Shown piece by piece: positions 9,771 through 19,047 of a DNA stretch of 64,000 nt. The stretch comes from Vibrio sp. 16. GTDB lineage: Bacteria; Pseudomonadota; Gammaproteobacteria; Enterobacterales; Vibrionaceae. The stretch covers positions 2,418,001 to 2,482,000 of the forward strand of contig NZ_OY808997.1 in the NCBI RefSeq assembly GCF_963681195.1, in the 5' to 3' direction. Numbering within the stretch: position 1 is the first letter of the stretch; each line of letters begins with the position of its first letter. The notes below the pieces were generated by a model. That model searched no databases. It saw nothing but the letters and a program-made list of their open reading frames with translations, and was not told the origin of the DNA. The position numbers and the translations under genes are program-made.

Positions 9771-9898
9771 ATAGTTGGAGTCGCCGCTAGGCGTCAAACA
9801 ACCTTATTCCCCTGAGCATAGTCCGCTATGTGATTGGGGCGGCCGGCGCTCCGGGAAGGTTATGAAGGCAACGACGCTGTGGCTTCAAATAAGACGAA
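9771..9898. repeat. Full-length ERIC-like element abutting hemN
   Basis: About 128 bp, close to the ERIC length of about 127 bp. The core CCCCTGAGCATAG-TCCG-CTATGTGATTGGGG parallels the ERIC core (CCCC-AGGAGCTTAC / GTAAGTGACTGGGG). Flanking AACCTT / AAGGTT arms and an outer imperfect repeat (GTTGGAGTCGCCGCTAGGCGTC versus GACGCTGTGGCTTCAA) complete the dyad. It ends 3 bp from the hemN stop codon, so it would be transcribed as the hemN 3' UTR. Confidence 0.7.
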
Positions 9899-9901
9899 AA
9901 C

Positions 9902-11290
9902 TTAGATGACGCGAGAGAACTGCTGCTGCCTAGCCTTCGCTCTTAAATACTTATCGAAACACATACAGATGTTACGAATCAGCAAACGGCCACGCAATGT
10001 CACGCGAATTTCTTTACCATCGACTTCAACCAACTCATCGTTGATAAATGTCTGAAGCAGCTCTAAGTCTTCTTTAAAGTAGTCGTTAAATATCACGTCA
10101 AACTCCGACTCTATCGCCGTTTTGTCGAGTTTAAAGTTACAAATGAGCTGTTTAATCACCTCACGACGCAGTAAGTCATCACTATCCAGTGCGACCCCTT
10201 TCCATAATGCATGGCGCTGGTCACTCACTTGCGCGTAGTACTTTTTCAGCTCTTTTTGGTTCTGGGCGTAAGCATCACCAATCATTGAAATCGCAGAGAC
10301 ACCGAACCCGACAAGATCGGCTTCACCTTGAGTCGTGTAACCTTGGAAATTGCGATGAAGCACCCCTTCACGCTGAGCCACCGCCAGCTCATCATCCGGC
10401 TGAGCAAAGTGATCCATACCGATAAACTGGTAGCCAGCATCGGTAAGGGTTGCGATAGTATCTTGTAGAATCGCCATCTTCTCTTCGGCGACCGGCAGGT
10501 CTTCATCTTTAATCTTACGCTGCGCCGCAAACAGTTGGGGCATGTGAGCGTAGTTAAACACGGACAATCGACCCGGCTGCATCTCTAGCACTTGTTTTAG
10601 CGTCTCGGCAAAGGAGTCTTTGGTTTGCTTTGGCAATCCGTAGATTAAATCGAGATTGGTTGAACGAAAGCCCAGCTCTTTTGCGCGGGCAACCATAGCA
10701 AAAATGAACGCTTCATCTTGTTCACGGTTGACCAGTTTTTGTACTTCTTTATTGAAGTCCTGCACACCAATGCTCAAGCGGTTAAACCCTTCGCCGCGCA
10801 GGTGATCAAGCATGTCCAACTCGATTTCACGTGGGTCTACCTCAATGCTGATTTCAGCATCGCCTTCGAAGCAGAACTCTCCACGAAGAATGGCCATCAG
10901 ACGACTAATTTGCGCTTTGGTCAAGAAAGTTGGCGTGCCACCACCAAAGTGCAGTTGAGTAACTTTACGCTCTTGAAGCAAAGCCGCTCGAGTGCGGATC
11001 TCAAGCTCCAACACGTCAAGATACTCATCCGCTTTGTGGGCATGGCGCGTAATCACTTTATTACAGCCGCAGTAGTAGCAAAGCTTGTGACAAAACGGAA
11101 TGTGAATGTACAGCGAAAGAGGACGCTCTGGGTACTGTGTACAAGCCATGTCGTAATCCGAAACCGTAAAGGCTTCATGAAACTCGAGTGCTGTTGGGTA
11201 AGAGGTATAGCGAGGACCAGAGTAGTTGTACTTATCCAGTATGGCTTGATCCCAGACAATTTGTTGGCTTGCGACGACAGGCTGCGACAT
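9902..11290 (-). CDS. hemN: Oxygen-independent coproporphyrinogen III dehydrogenase
   Basis: 462-residue radical-SAM enzyme that decarboxylates coproporphyrinogen III to protoporphyrinogen IX in anaerobic haem synthesis (E. coli HemN 457 residues). The SAM [4Fe-4S] motif CxxxCxxC is seen as PFCHKLCYYCGCNKV near residues 68-82; the extra cysteine directly after it is typical of HemN. The glycine-rich SAM motif LHFGGGTPTFL follows. The start ATG at 11290 gives MSQPVVASQQIVWD, consistent with family N-termini. The gene is probably monocistronic: 171 bp separate it from the DUF2489 gene upstream. I saw no clear FNR box in that gap. Confidence 0.96.
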   Translation of the reverse strand: MSQPVVASQQIVWDQAILDKYNYSGPRYTSYPTALEFHEAFTVSDYDMACTQYPERPLSLYIHIPFCHKLCYYCGCNKVITRHAHKADEYLDVLELEIRTRAALLQERKVTQLHFGGGTPTFLTKAQISRLMAILRGEFCFEGDAEISIEVDPREIELDMLDHLRGEGFNRLSIGVQDFNKEVQKLVNREQDEAFIFAMVARAKELGFRSTNLDLIYGLPKQTKDSFAETLKQVLEMQPGRLSVFNYAHMPQLFAAQRKIKDEDLPVAEEKMAILQDTIATLTDAGYQFIGMDHFAQPDDELAVAQREGVLHRNFQGYTTQGEADLVGFGVSAISMIGDAYAQNQKELKKYYAQVSDQRHALWKGVALDSDDLLRREVIKQLICNFKLDKTAIESEFDVIFNDYFKEDLELLQTFINDELVEVDGKEIRVTLRGRLLIRNICMCFDKYLRAKARQQQFSRVI

Positions 11291-11461
11291 GTTGGTTTTT
11301 CCGTTTGGGCTGTAATGCTTAACTTATAATTAGCAGGCTATTTTGCCACACCTCAGTGAAACTGGCGGAAAGGCTGGCTGCTTTTTGAGTAGCAATACTC
11401 AGAATTGATAACTCGATCACTACCCACTAAGTGTAAGCGATCGAGTGATAGTTGCACCGAC

Positions 11462-11950
11462 CTAGATCATTTGGATGTTGATCTGGTTGTTGAGAGGTTG
11501 AACCTTTTTCTGCAGTCGCTTGAGCTCTTCAATGATCGCATCTTGTAGACGCGTTTCGGCTTTATGGCGTTCAAGGTTTTGTTTCATGCGCTCTTTCTTA
11601 ACCAAGTTCTGGCGTTCTTCACCACGAGCCATATCTTTTACGATATGGAACAGTTCGGATGTCGCTGGATACTCGGCGTCAAAATCGACTCTATCGTCAC
11701 CTTGAACGTAATCCATGATGTTGTACAGGCGAATACTGATTTCCGACAAATCACATTGGCCTTGAATACCCGCCAAACAAAGCACGTGAACACTTTCAAA
11801 GATGTTCGCGTTTCGCTTTTCAATGGCTAGCTTTTGGTGCTGCAGTTGCAACTCCTTTTGCTTCTTAAGCTGGAGCAGAAGGTAACCTGCATATGAGGCT
11901 AAGCCGAGGATAATCGCTCCACCTGCAATGGCTAATAAGGTTACATTCAT
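11462..11950 (-). CDS. DUF2489 family membrane-anchored protein
   Basis: 162 residues. A single N-terminal transmembrane helix (about 4-27, LLAIAGGAIILGLASYAGYL) is followed by a charged coiled-coil stretch, then a small domain with two cysteines (LCLAGIQGQCDL), and an arginine/lysine/glutamate-rich C-terminal helix. This matches the DUF2489 family found next to yihI in many gammaproteobacteria. The function is unknown. The start lies 7 bp downstream of the yihI stop, so it is probably cotranscribed with yihI and the methyltransferase gene upstream. Confidence 0.8.
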   Translation of the reverse strand: MNVTLLAIAGGAIILGLASYAGYLLLQLKKQKELQLQHQKLAIEKRNANIFESVHVLCLAGIQGQCDLSEISIRLYNIMDYVQGDDRVDFDAEYPATSELFHIVKDMARGEERQNLVKKERMKQNLERHKAETRLQDAIIEELKRLQKKVQPLNNQINIQMI

Positions 11951-11957
11951 CGCTTAC

Positions 11958-12500
11958 TTATCCTTTAAATTGGTCTAAATCCAAATCTTCAAATTGTGAA
12001 AGTAGGTCGTCATCAGACCCTAGTTCACGACTCAACGTTTGCTCGGTGTGCTCTTCTTGCTCTGACTCATCTTCATCGTAGATACCAAGCTGTTTCATCA
12101 GAACTTCAATGCGCGCCAGTTTCTCATCTACGTACTTCTGTAGACCTGAACCTAGGCTTTCACCTTCTTCAATACGGTCTAGCAACACATTAAGCTGCGC
12201 ATCGTTTTCTAGCATTGCAAGCTCTTGCTCTGCGCTTAAACGACGATCCGCTTTGCTTTTTTTCTTCTGCGGCTCAACCACAAGTGGAATTTTCTTTTTG
12301 CTGCCTAAACGCGGATCACGCTTCTGCCCTGCTGTCTGTTGCTTACTTGCTTTAGCTTCAGAGTTACGGCCACCTGTTTTTAGGCCTTTGCGCTTTTTAT
12401 CTTTTTTACGCAGACGTCCTTCAACATCTGATTGAGTGCGATTACGAACGACAACAACGTCGCCATTACCGCCAGATCTTACTTTTTTACTACGGCTCAT
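11958..12500 (-). CDS. yihI: Der GTPase-activating protein YihI
   Basis: 180 residues. YihI stimulates GTP hydrolysis by the ribosome-assembly GTPase Der in E. coli and acts as a brake on 50S maturation. The N-terminal half is very basic and low in complexity (MSRSKKVRSGGNGDVVVVRN; KKDKKRKGLKTGGRNSEAKA). The C-terminal half is acidic and helical (ending SQFEDLDLDQFKG), as in the family. The start codon overlaps the methyltransferase stop by one base (TAATG), which suggests translational coupling. Confidence 0.9.
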   Translation of the reverse strand: MSRSKKVRSGGNGDVVVVRNRTQSDVEGRLRKKDKKRKGLKTGGRNSEAKASKQQTAGQKRDPRLGSKKKIPLVVEPQKKKSKADRRLSAEQELAMLENDAQLNVLLDRIEEGESLGSGLQKYVDEKLARIEVLMKQLGIYDEDESEQEEHTEQTLSRELGSDDDLLSQFEDLDLDQFKG

Positions 12501-13138
12501 TACTGGGCTTTCCTCAGTAAAATTACATCATTACCAATAAATTCAAGCTCGAGCTGATCCCGCTCTGCCAAATATTGAAACGTTTTACGACTGAAAAACA
12601 CCACATGGGTCAGATCGTTTTTGTAATGCCAAGAGGCAAATGCTTCAACATCAATGACCATTTTGGTCATAAGACCAATCCAGCCACCAGGCTTAACCAA
12701 ATTTAACCATTGCTGCCACACCAAGTTCGGCGTATAGAGGTGCTCGATCACTTCAGTAGCAGTCATAAAATCATACGACTCTGCTAGCACCGATTTATCT
12801 GGGTGATAGTAAATATCGTAAAGACTCATGGTGTGTCCTTGCTCTTCCAACATTAAAGATAATGTTGGGCCAGGGCCACAGCCAAAATCGATCCCGTGAG
12901 AGTTAGGTTCAATACGCTCTAATATGGGGTCTGCAACCCGAGATAAAAAGCGTCGGTAGCCTTCATCTTGTGGGTTGTTTTCATGCATATCATAGTGCGC
13001 TTTTTCTTGTTCTTCATCCAAACGCTGGTCTGGATTAACGAACACCAGTTCACATTGCAAGCACTGAAGATATTCTCGGCGCTTATCTTGAAAATAGCGC
13101 TTAGTCTCTGGGCTTTGGCAAAGGGGGCAATTATGCAT
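12500..13138 (-). CDS. Class I SAM-dependent methyltransferase with N-terminal zinc ribbon
   Basis: 212 residues. Two CxxC pairs at the N-terminus (CPLCQSPETKRY, then CLQCELVFVNP) form a zinc-ribbon-like knuckle. A Methyltransf_23-type fold follows, with motif I GIDFGCGPGP near residues 83-92, a DIYYHP post-I strand, and TATEVIEHL before the LVKPGGWIGLMTKM segment. The zinc knuckle suggests a macromolecular substrate, but this cannot be determined. It is first in a three-gene run with yihI and DUF2489, overlapping yihI by one base, so it may act in translation or ribosome biology; that is inference from context only. Confidence 0.82.
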   Translation of the reverse strand: MHNCPLCQSPETKRYFQDKRREYLQCLQCELVFVNPDQRLDEEQEKAHYDMHENNPQDEGYRRFLSRVADPILERIEPNSHGIDFGCGPGPTLSLMLEEQGHTMSLYDIYYHPDKSVLAESYDFMTATEVIEHLYTPNLVWQQWLNLVKPGGWIGLMTKMVIDVEAFASWHYKNDLTHVVFFSRKTFQYLAERDQLELEFIGNDVILLRKAQ

Positions 13139-13247
13139 AGCGTCTACGCTGACTCATCCTCAAACGGGATGCGAAACATACCAGAAACTGGCGTTAGAGT
13201 GGAGCACTATTGTGCAAATAATCATCGATTCATTGAAATTAAGAGAT

Positions 13248-13630
13248 AAAAAAAGCGATAGGGTTAACTAACGCTTTCTAAATGCCTTGCGGCCAAACTG
13301 TGTGGTACTGATTTCAGTACACCAATATTCCGTTTGTTTTTGGTGCTTTCCCTGCCAAAAATGTTGTTTGCCACCATCCTGGTGAGTTTTGGCTTTCCTT
13401 TTACTTCCTGCTACCTGAGTTAGTCCTTAACCTGATCCGTTTCACTGTCTTAAACCATTAGACAAATTGACCATCCCTATCCAGTAGGCTTCCTACCTAC
13501 CCTGCATCCTGCTGATCACCCAAGCAATCCTAGCTTGCATCCTTGGAGACCTCCTGGTCTGAAATCCTTACTCAGCTCCCTGCCGATGAGTACACTCTAC
13601 CGCTTTCCTCTCTCTGCGCAATTAGCTGGG
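13248..13630 (-). ncRNA. csrC: CsrB/CsrC-family CsrA-sequestering sRNA
   Basis: The minus strand between 13609 and 13377 carries eleven AGGA motifs (TCCT on plus) in about 230 bases, plus further GGG/GGA sites. Many sit in short hairpins, such as the one with AGGAGGTCTCCAAGGATGC. This is the hallmark of Csr sponge RNAs. The transcript ends at a strong intrinsic terminator at 13250-13276 (AAGCG..TAG stem, TTAACC loop, seven T). Position next to yihI and engB (yihA) equals csrC in E. coli. The 5' end is only estimated at about 13615-13640, upstream AT-rich DNA to about 13720 presumably holding the promoter. I did not find a convincing VarA/GacA box. Predicted size is about 370-390 nt, as in other vibrios. 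Confidence 0.85.
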
Positions 13631-13796
13631 AGAAATAAATCGAGATAATTTTTAACTCCTTTCATTACCCCATAATTTTCAATTACTTATTTTTAATAGG
13701 TGGATATTAATGGACGCAAGTATGGCAAATATCTCACACAGCACTGAGAAACAAGCAGTGACTAGGCGCAAACTAAGAAGTGAGCTCTATCAAACG

Positions 13797-13828
13797 AAAA
13801 AGCCCAGAGACAATCTCTGGGCTTTTTC
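13797..13828 (-). terminator. Terminator of the cytochrome c4 gene
   Basis: Stem AGCCCAGAGA / TCTCTGGGCT with a CAA loop, flanked by A and T runs on both sides (works on either strand). It lies 34 bp past the cytochrome stop. The segment 13640-13796 shows no gene; it should include the csrC promoter. Confidence 0.88.
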
Positions 13829-13861
13829 AATACAACTTTGCGCTCGAACAAATGATAGGGC

Positions 13862-14479
13862 TTAGTGCAGGCCGCCAACGTATTTAGAAAGAGTATCGAT
13901 ATCTTCGTCCGTCAGCTTCTTCGCAATATCACGCATCATGGCGTTCATATCGTTGTTGCGAGAGCCATCACGGAACTTCTCTAACTGAGCTTTAATGTAG
14001 TCAGCATGCTGGCCAGAAATCTTAGGGAAGCCAGAAAGCTCTGTGCCGTTACCACGAGGACCATGACAAGCAATACACGCTGTTAGACCACGCTCAGCAT
14101 CACCCGCGGTGTAAAGTGCTTTACCCGCATCGACAACATTTTCTGGTGTTGTGTTGTGTGAGATCGGAAGCGACGCATAGTAAGCCGCTAGGTCTTTCAT
14201 ATCTTGCTCTGATAGCGGCATTGCCATACCACTCATCACAGGATCCATACGACCTTGCTTTCCATTGCTAGTCATACCCAACTTGAATTCTTTCAGCTGC
14301 TTTTCAATATATTTAGCATGCTGACCTGCAAGTTTAGGGTACATAGCGAGTTGACTGTTGCCATCAGCACCATGGCAGGCAACACAGGTTTGGGATTTTG
14401 CTTTACCAGCTTCAATACTGCCTTGGGCCCATACAGAGCAGCTGGCTAAAAGACTCAAGATTAGCGCTAATTTCTTCAT
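13862..14479 (-). CDS. Dihaem cytochrome c4
   Basis: 205-residue periplasmic electron carrier. A Sec signal peptide (MKKLALILSLLASCSVWAQG) ends near residue 19. Two CxxCH haem-binding motifs follow, CVACHGADG near 32-40 and CIACHGPRG near 135-143, each in a class I cytochrome c domain with a downstream methionine ligand region (GMAMPLSEQD; NAMMRDIAKKLTD). The duplicated architecture and length match cytochrome c4, which feeds electrons to cbb3-type oxidases. Its position beside engB and polA is typical of vibrios. Monocistronic, with a strong terminator downstream. Confidence 0.93.
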   Translation of the reverse strand: MKKLALILSLLASCSVWAQGSIEAGKAKSQTCVACHGADGNSQLAMYPKLAGQHAKYIEKQLKEFKLGMTSNGKQGRMDPVMSGMAMPLSEQDMKDLAAYYASLPISHNTTPENVVDAGKALYTAGDAERGLTACIACHGPRGNGTELSGFPKISGQHADYIKAQLEKFRDGSRNNDMNAMMRDIAKKLTDEDIDTLSKYVGGLH

Positions 14480-14627
14480 GACATTCCATTATAATTATCA
14501 AGCTTCCAGTACCACTTGCTGTTGCCAGTCGTGATACAATAGGCGACCTTATGCCGAGCACGGTTATTTTACACAATTTCACAAAAAAGTAATCAATCGA
14601 CTACACAAAGTCGAGATGGAGTTAACA

Positions 14628-15293
14628 GTGAGCGTAAAAATTCATTATCAAAACACGCATTTCATCACGAGTGCGCCGGATATCCGCGCCTTGCCAGCAG
14701 ATGAAGGTATCGAAGTTGCGTTTGCAGGTCGCTCCAATGCGGGCAAATCCAGCTCCCTAAACCGATTGACCAATCAGCGTAGCCTAGCAAAAACCAGTAA
14801 AACACCTGGCCGTACACAATTAATTAACCTTTTTAAGGTGACCGACGGTTGCCACATCGTCGACTTACCGGGTTACGGCTTTGCTCAAGTGCCATTAGAA
14901 ATGAAGAAAAAATGGCAAAAGTCACTGGGTGAATATCTGCAAAAACGCCAAAGCTTGAAAGGTCTCGTGGTGTTGATGGATATCCGTCACCCGATGAAAG
15001 ACCTCGACCAACAGCTTATCTTCTGGGCGGTAGACAGCGGCATTCCTGTACAAGTTCTGCTGACCAAAGCAGACAAGCTCAAGAGCGGCGCACGCAAAGC
15101 ACAAGTGTTGAAGATTAAGAAAGATGCCGTTGGGTTTGGTGGTGATGTAAGCGTTGCAGCGTTTTCTTCACTCAAAGGGATTGGTGTTGACACACTACGA
15201 AACAAACTTGATGAGTGGTTTGCGCCAGCACTGGCGGATGCAATCACAGATGGCATCATCAACGAAGAGAATCAGGATAATCAAGACGACTAG
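14628..15293 (+). CDS. engB: Ribosome biogenesis GTP-binding protein EngB (YihA/YsxC)
   Basis: TrmE-Era-EngA-EngB-type GTPase needed for 50S assembly and normal division. G1 is [11 protein letters not shown]3 is DLPGYG, G4 is TKADK and G5 is in the AAFSSLKG segment. I chose GTG at 14628 ([12 protein letters not shown], 221 residues). The in-frame ATG at 14616 is part of the TGGAG ribosome site that precedes this GTG by 6 bp, and family proteins start SVKIHY-like. The acidic C-terminal tail ([10 protein letters not shown]) is normal. A terminator follows at 15313. Confidence 0.94.
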   Translation: MSVKIHYQNTHFITSAPDIRALPADEGIEVAFAGRSNAGKSSSLNRLTNQRSLAKTSKTPGRTQLINLFKVTDGCHIVDLPGYGFAQVPLEMKKKWQKSLGEYLQKRQSLKGLVVLMDIRHPMKDLDQQLIFWAVDSGIPVQVLLTKADKLKSGARKAQVLKIKKDAVGFGGDVSVAAFSSLKGIGVDTLRNKLDEWFAPALADAITDGIINEENQDNQDD

Positions 15294-15312
15294 CCTGACA
15301 AAATAAAGCTTG

Positions 15313-15342
15313 AAGCCCTGCCACCTTGGCGGGGCTTTTTGT
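15313..15342 (+). terminator. Terminator of engB
   Basis: Ten-base-pair stem AAGCCCTGCC / GGCGGGGCTT (one G-T pair) followed by TTTTT, 20 bp after the engB stop. Confidence 0.9.
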
Positions 15343-15351
15343 TATGGGCAT

Positions 15352-15505
15352 AAAAAACCCCGCCTTTAGGCGGGGCAACGGGAGAGAATATAGATAGGTA
15401 ATAATTATTGTGTGCTGATAATCATCGATACCTGTCGACAATGCAATTCTGGTTTTAGTGAGGATTTCGAAGCAACCCCTTCCCCCACAAGAAAACAAGT
15501 TATTG
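15352..15505 (-). ncRNA. Candidate unassigned sRNA between spf and engB
   Basis: A perfect minus-strand intrinsic terminator (stem CCCCGCC / GGCGGGG, TTTA-type loop, six T) at 15352-15375 has no protein gene feeding it. Spot 42 ends at its own terminator 365 bp upstream. On the minus strand a TTATTATAAAA block at about 15505-15516 could be a -10 region. It sits inside a perfect 8-bp inverted repeat (AAGTTATT / AATAACTT, 15497-15519). A transcript of about 150 nt from there would end at this terminator. I recall a report of a second sRNA downstream of spf in a related species (VSsrna24 in Aliivibrio salmonicida), but cannot establish homology. The remainder, 15520-15737, holds nothing recognised. 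Confidence 0.4.
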
Positions 15506-15738
15506 TTTTATAATAACTTAGATAGCCTACAGCGAAATCTGGCACATCAAACCGCCCGTTAGTTTCCTAACAAAAATAACCAAAGTGTGATTGGTATTTA
15601 TTTACAAACGTTGTGAAAATTACAGACAGAGGGGTCTAAGCTGAGTGGCGTGTGGACGACATAAACTGAATGAATACGGGTGTTTTTAGTGCGGGTTGTG
15701 ACGTTTTACTCGCATGAGCTGACTTTTTCTTTGCCACA

Positions 15739-15845
15739 ATAAAAAACGCCCCAGTCAAAAGCTGACTGGGGCGGCTGAATCAGCCTAATCCAATAACGTG
15801 AAACAAAAGGTCTGAAAGATAGAACATCTTACCTCTGTACCCTAC
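15739..15845 (-). ncRNA. spf: Spot 42 sRNA
   Basis: Hfq-dependent sRNA that represses catabolic genes when glucose is present. The 5' end GTAGGGTACAGAGGTAAGAT (from 15845) is identical to the E. coli form as I know it. The following TTCTATCTTTCAGACCTTTT block also matches. The transcript ends with a stem CCCCAGTCA / TGACTGGGG followed by CGTTTTTT. About 107 nt. A -10-like TACATT lies at 15853-15858. In E. coli the promoter is repressed by CRP-cAMP; I did not pin a CRP site here. Location next to polA is conserved across gammaproteobacteria. Confidence 0.97.
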
Positions 15846-15957
15846 GCCGATTAATGTACAACATTTGGTCAGAAATGAAAACAATTTTTGTAAGTTTTTT
15901 TCATTAAAATTTTGTTAAATAACATTTAGGCCAAACTTACCCCTACTTATTTATTGA

Positions 15958-15988
15958 TAAAAAAAAGCCAGCGTTTGTGCGCTGGCTC
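15958..15988 (-). terminator. Terminator of polA
   Basis: Stem AGCCAGCG / CGCTGGCT with a six-base loop and seven or more T on the minus strand, about 35 bp past the polA stop. Confidence 0.9.
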
Positions 15989-16020
15989 ATGTTATTTGCT
16001 CAATTTAGCCTGTTTTGTGT

Positions 16021-18816
16021 CTAGTGTGCCTGATCCCAGTTGTCACCATGACCAGCTTCAGCCACTAACGGTACATCGAGTGCCGCTGCAGACTCCATCA
16101 ATTGTTGTACTTTACTTTCAATTTCGGTCAAAGCTGACTCCTGAACTTCAAATACCAATTCATCGTGCACTTGCATCAGTAGTTTAACGCGACCATCACC
16201 TTCCGCCTGAATCCACTCATCGACAAGCAGCATCGCTTTTTTGATGATATCAGCAGCAGTGCCTTGCATCGGTGCGTTGATCGCGGCACGTTCTGCTGCT
16301 TTTCGGCGCATCCCATTGCGAGACTTGATTTCAGGAAGGTGTAAACGGCGACCAAATATCGTTTCTACGTAACCTTGCTCAGCAGCGGCACTGCGAGTGT
16401 CTTCCATGTACTGCATGACACCAGGGTAGCGTTCAAAGTAGGTGTTCATGTAGTCCTGAGCTTCACCGCGGGGAATCCCTAACTGTTTTGCGAGACCAAA
16501 CGCACTCATACCGTAGATAAGACCAAAGTTGACTGCTTTCGCTCGGCGACGCTGCTCTGAGCTGACTTGGTCGATGGTTGTTCCCATAATTTCTGCCGCC
16601 GTCGCAGCGTGGATATCTTTGCCTTGTTGGAAAGCATCCAACAACGCTTTATCACCCGACAGGTGCGCCATAATACGCAATTCAATCTGTGAATAGTCGA
16701 CAGCCATGATCTTGTAACCATGCGGCGCAATAAATGCTTGGCGGATACGACGGCCTTCATCATTTCGAATAGGGATATTCTGCAAGTTTGGATCGGTCGA
16801 AGATAAACGCCCTGTCGCTGTCACTGCTTGATGATAAGAGGTGTGCACTCGACCCGTCTCTGGGTTAATCATCTTCGGCAACTTATCGGTGTAAGTCGAT
16901 TTCAGTTTGGCTAAACCACGATATTCAAGGATCAGTTTTGGTAATGGGTAGTCCAACGCCAACTCTTGCAGTACTTCTTCATTGGTTGAAGGCGTGCCTG
17001 ATGGCGTCTTCTTGATAACCGGCAGACCCATTTTTTCGAACAGAAGTGCTTGCAGTTGCTTAGGTGAATTCATGTTGAATTCTTGCTCGGCAATTTCATA
17101 CGCTTTCTGCTCGAGTTCATCTAGGCGTTGTGCAATCTCTTGCGACTGAGCCGCGAGCTTCATATCGTCGATCAAGACGCCAGTACGCTCAATGCGTGAT
17201 AGCACTGGGACAAGCGGCACTTCTATCTCTTCATAAATCGCTTTCAACTGCTCATCTTTTTCGATATTTGCCATGAGGCGGTTGTGCAAGCGTAATGTTA
17301 CGTCCGCATCTTCCGCCGCATACGGTGAGGCTTGATCAAGCTCTATTTGGTTGAACGTGAGCTGTTTCTTGCCTTTACCCGCGATTTGTTCAAACGAGAT
17401 GCAGCTGTGCTGAAGGAAGCGCAGGGCTAAGCTGTCCATGTCATGCTTACCACCTACGCTGTTATACACGTATGAAGCTAACATGGTGTCATGCTTGATG
17501 CCCTTCATTTCAATGTTGTAACGAGCCAACACGCTTGCGTCATACTTTAAGTTTTGACCAACTTTCGCTTGGGTATCATCTTCCAAGATAGGTTTCAGCT
17601 GTGCCAATACCCAATCACGATCAAGTTGCTGTGGCGCATCTAGGTAGTCATGAGCGACCGGTACATAAGCGGCAACACCTTCTTCTGTTGCAAACGACAG
17701 ACCAACCAGATTAGCAACCATGTAGTCTAGGCTGTCTGTCTCGGTATCAAATGCAAAGACATCGGCGGCTTTTAACTTCTCAAGCCAAGTGTTAAATGTG
17801 GCTTCATCTAGGATGGTTTCGTATTGGCTGCGATCAATGGTGACAGCGGAAGTATCCATCTCAACCGTACTAGTACTCTTCGCTGAAGAAACGGCTGCAC
17901 CAGACTTTTCATCGGCTTCTACAACGCTCGAACCACCATCAAGCAGCTCGTTTAGCCATGACTTAAACACAAGCTGGCCGTAAAGCTTAATCAGCTCATC
18001 TTTATTCGGCTCATTTTTTAGCAAAGATTCTGGCGTTTCTTCGAGTTCCACATCCAGTTTGATGGTTGCCAACTCATAAGACAGCATGGCGTTGTCTTTG
18101 TTATCAACCAGTTTTTTCGCCATCGTCTTTGAACCACGGAAACCAAGTGGCGCGATATCATCAAGGTTCTCATACAGTTTTTCTAGACTACCAATACCTT
18201 GAAGGAGCGCTTTCGCGGTTTTATCACCCACCCCCGGAACGCCAGGAATGTTATCGACCTTATCTCCCATCAACGCGAGGTAATCGATGATCAATTCTGG
18301 TGGAATGCCAAATTTTTCTACCACTCCGTCACGATCCATCACAACGTTGGTCATGGTGTTGATCAAGGTAACGTTGTCATCCACGAGCTGTGCCATGTCC
18401 TTATCACCCGTACTGATCAAAACAGGCATACCCGCTTGCGACGCCTGATACGCTAACGTGCCGATCACGTCGTCGGCTTCTACACCTGGCACACAGATAA
18501 GTGGCAAGCCCATTGCGCGAATCACATTGTGCAGCGGCTCAATTTGACAGCGAAGATCATCTGGCATTGGTGGTCGATTGGCTTTGTACTCTGGATACAT
18601 ATCATCGCGGAAGGTTTTGCCTTTCGCATCAAAGACCACTGCCATTCGATCTGAAGAGAATTGACGCATCATGCTACGCAGCATATTCACTACACCATAG
18701 ACGGCGTTTGTCGGAATATCTCCGTTGCTCATGGTTTCTGGGTAAGCATGAAACGCACGATATAAGTAGGAAGAACCATCGATCAGAATCAATGGGTTAT
18801 CAGGAATATTAGCCAT
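16021..18816 (-). CDS. polA: DNA polymerase I
   Basis: 931 residues from ATG 18816 ([20 protein letters not shown]). The open frame extends 30 codons further, but the family (E. coli 928 residues) starts here. There are three domains. The first is a 5'-3' exonuclease (about 1-320, with [12 protein letters not shown] and [14 protein letters not shown]). The second is a 3'-5' exonuclease (about 350-540) that keeps the Asp-Glu pair in FDTETDSLD. The third is the polymerase, with motif [17 protein letters not shown], motif [15 protein letters not shown] and motif [11 protein letters not shown]. It processes Okazaki fragments and fills repair gaps. Upstream lies an unusual DnaA-box/GATC segment. 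Confidence 0.98.
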   Translation of the reverse strand: MANIPDNPLILIDGSSYLYRAFHAYPETMSNGDIPTNAVYGVVNMLRSMMRQFSSDRMAVVFDAKGKTFRDDMYPEYKANRPPMPDDLRCQIEPLHNVIRAMGLPLICVPGVEADDVIGTLAYQASQAGMPVLISTGDKDMAQLVDDNVTLINTMTNVVMDRDGVVEKFGIPPELIIDYLALMGDKVDNIPGVPGVGDKTAKALLQGIGSLEKLYENLDDIAPLGFRGSKTMAKKLVDNKDNAMLSYELATIKLDVELEETPESLLKNEPNKDELIKLYGQLVFKSWLNELLDGGSSVVEADEKSGAAVSSAKSTSTVEMDTSAVTIDRSQYETILDEATFNTWLEKLKAADVFAFDTETDSLDYMVANLVGLSFATEEGVAAYVPVAHDYLDAPQQLDRDWVLAQLKPILEDDTQAKVGQNLKYDASVLARYNIEMKGIKHDTMLASYVYNSVGGKHDMDSLALRFLQHSCISFEQIAGKGKKQLTFNQIELDQASPYAAEDADVTLRLHNRLMANIEKDEQLKAIYEEIEVPLVPVLSRIERTGVLIDDMKLAAQSQEIAQRLDELEQKAYEIAEQEFNMNSPKQLQALLFEKMGLPVIKKTPSGTPSTNEEVLQELALDYPLPKLILEYRGLAKLKSTYTDKLPKMINPETGRVHTSYHQAVTATGRLSSTDPNLQNIPIRNDEGRRIRQAFIAPHGYKIMAVDYSQIELRIMAHLSGDKALLDAFQQGKDIHAATAAEIMGTTIDQVSSEQRRRAKAVNFGLIYGMSAFGLAKQLGIPRGEAQDYMNTYFERYPGVMQYMEDTRSAAAEQGYVETIFGRRLHLPEIKSRNGMRRKAAERAAINAPMQGTAADIIKKAMLLVDEWIQAEGDGRVKLLMQVHDELVFEVQESALTEIESKVQQLMESAAALDVPLVAEAGHGDNWDQAH

Positions 18817-18945
18817 AGTCTTTACGTATCCAAAGAAAATGCAGAAAGATCTGCCTAGGATGCCATGACTGTCGCGGTGAATCCATTTTAACTCTCTCGA
18901 GCCCATTCACACATTTGTCGATTCTTTTGCCAATGGGATGACTTG

Positions 18946-18982
18946 CTTGTGGATAACTCTGTTTATATTATTTATCCACAAG
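18946..18982. other. Inverted pair of consensus DnaA boxes
   Basis: Two perfect DnaA boxes (TTATCCACA) in opposite orientation, at 18948-18956 and 18972-18980. They form an 11-bp perfect inverted repeat (CTTGTGGATAA / TTATCCACAAG) around a 15-bp AT-rich spacer. They lie about 130 bp upstream of the polA start and could bind DnaA as a regulatory or titration site. Function is inference. Confidence 0.65.
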
Positions 18983-19047
18983 ATATAAAAAACGCTTTCA
19001 CCCCATGAAATTCAAGACTAAGTGTTTGTAATTTAAAGATGTATTAT

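Noticed and set aside
11401..11452. ACTCGATC/GATCGAGT dyad between the DUF2489 gene and hemN
   Set aside because: The loop is long and there is no T run in either direction, so I do not call it a terminator or an operator.
15259..15498. 79-residue minus-strand frame downstream of spf
   Set aside because: It covers two opposite terminators and the engB end; no ribosome site or family resemblance. A non-coding RNA fits better.
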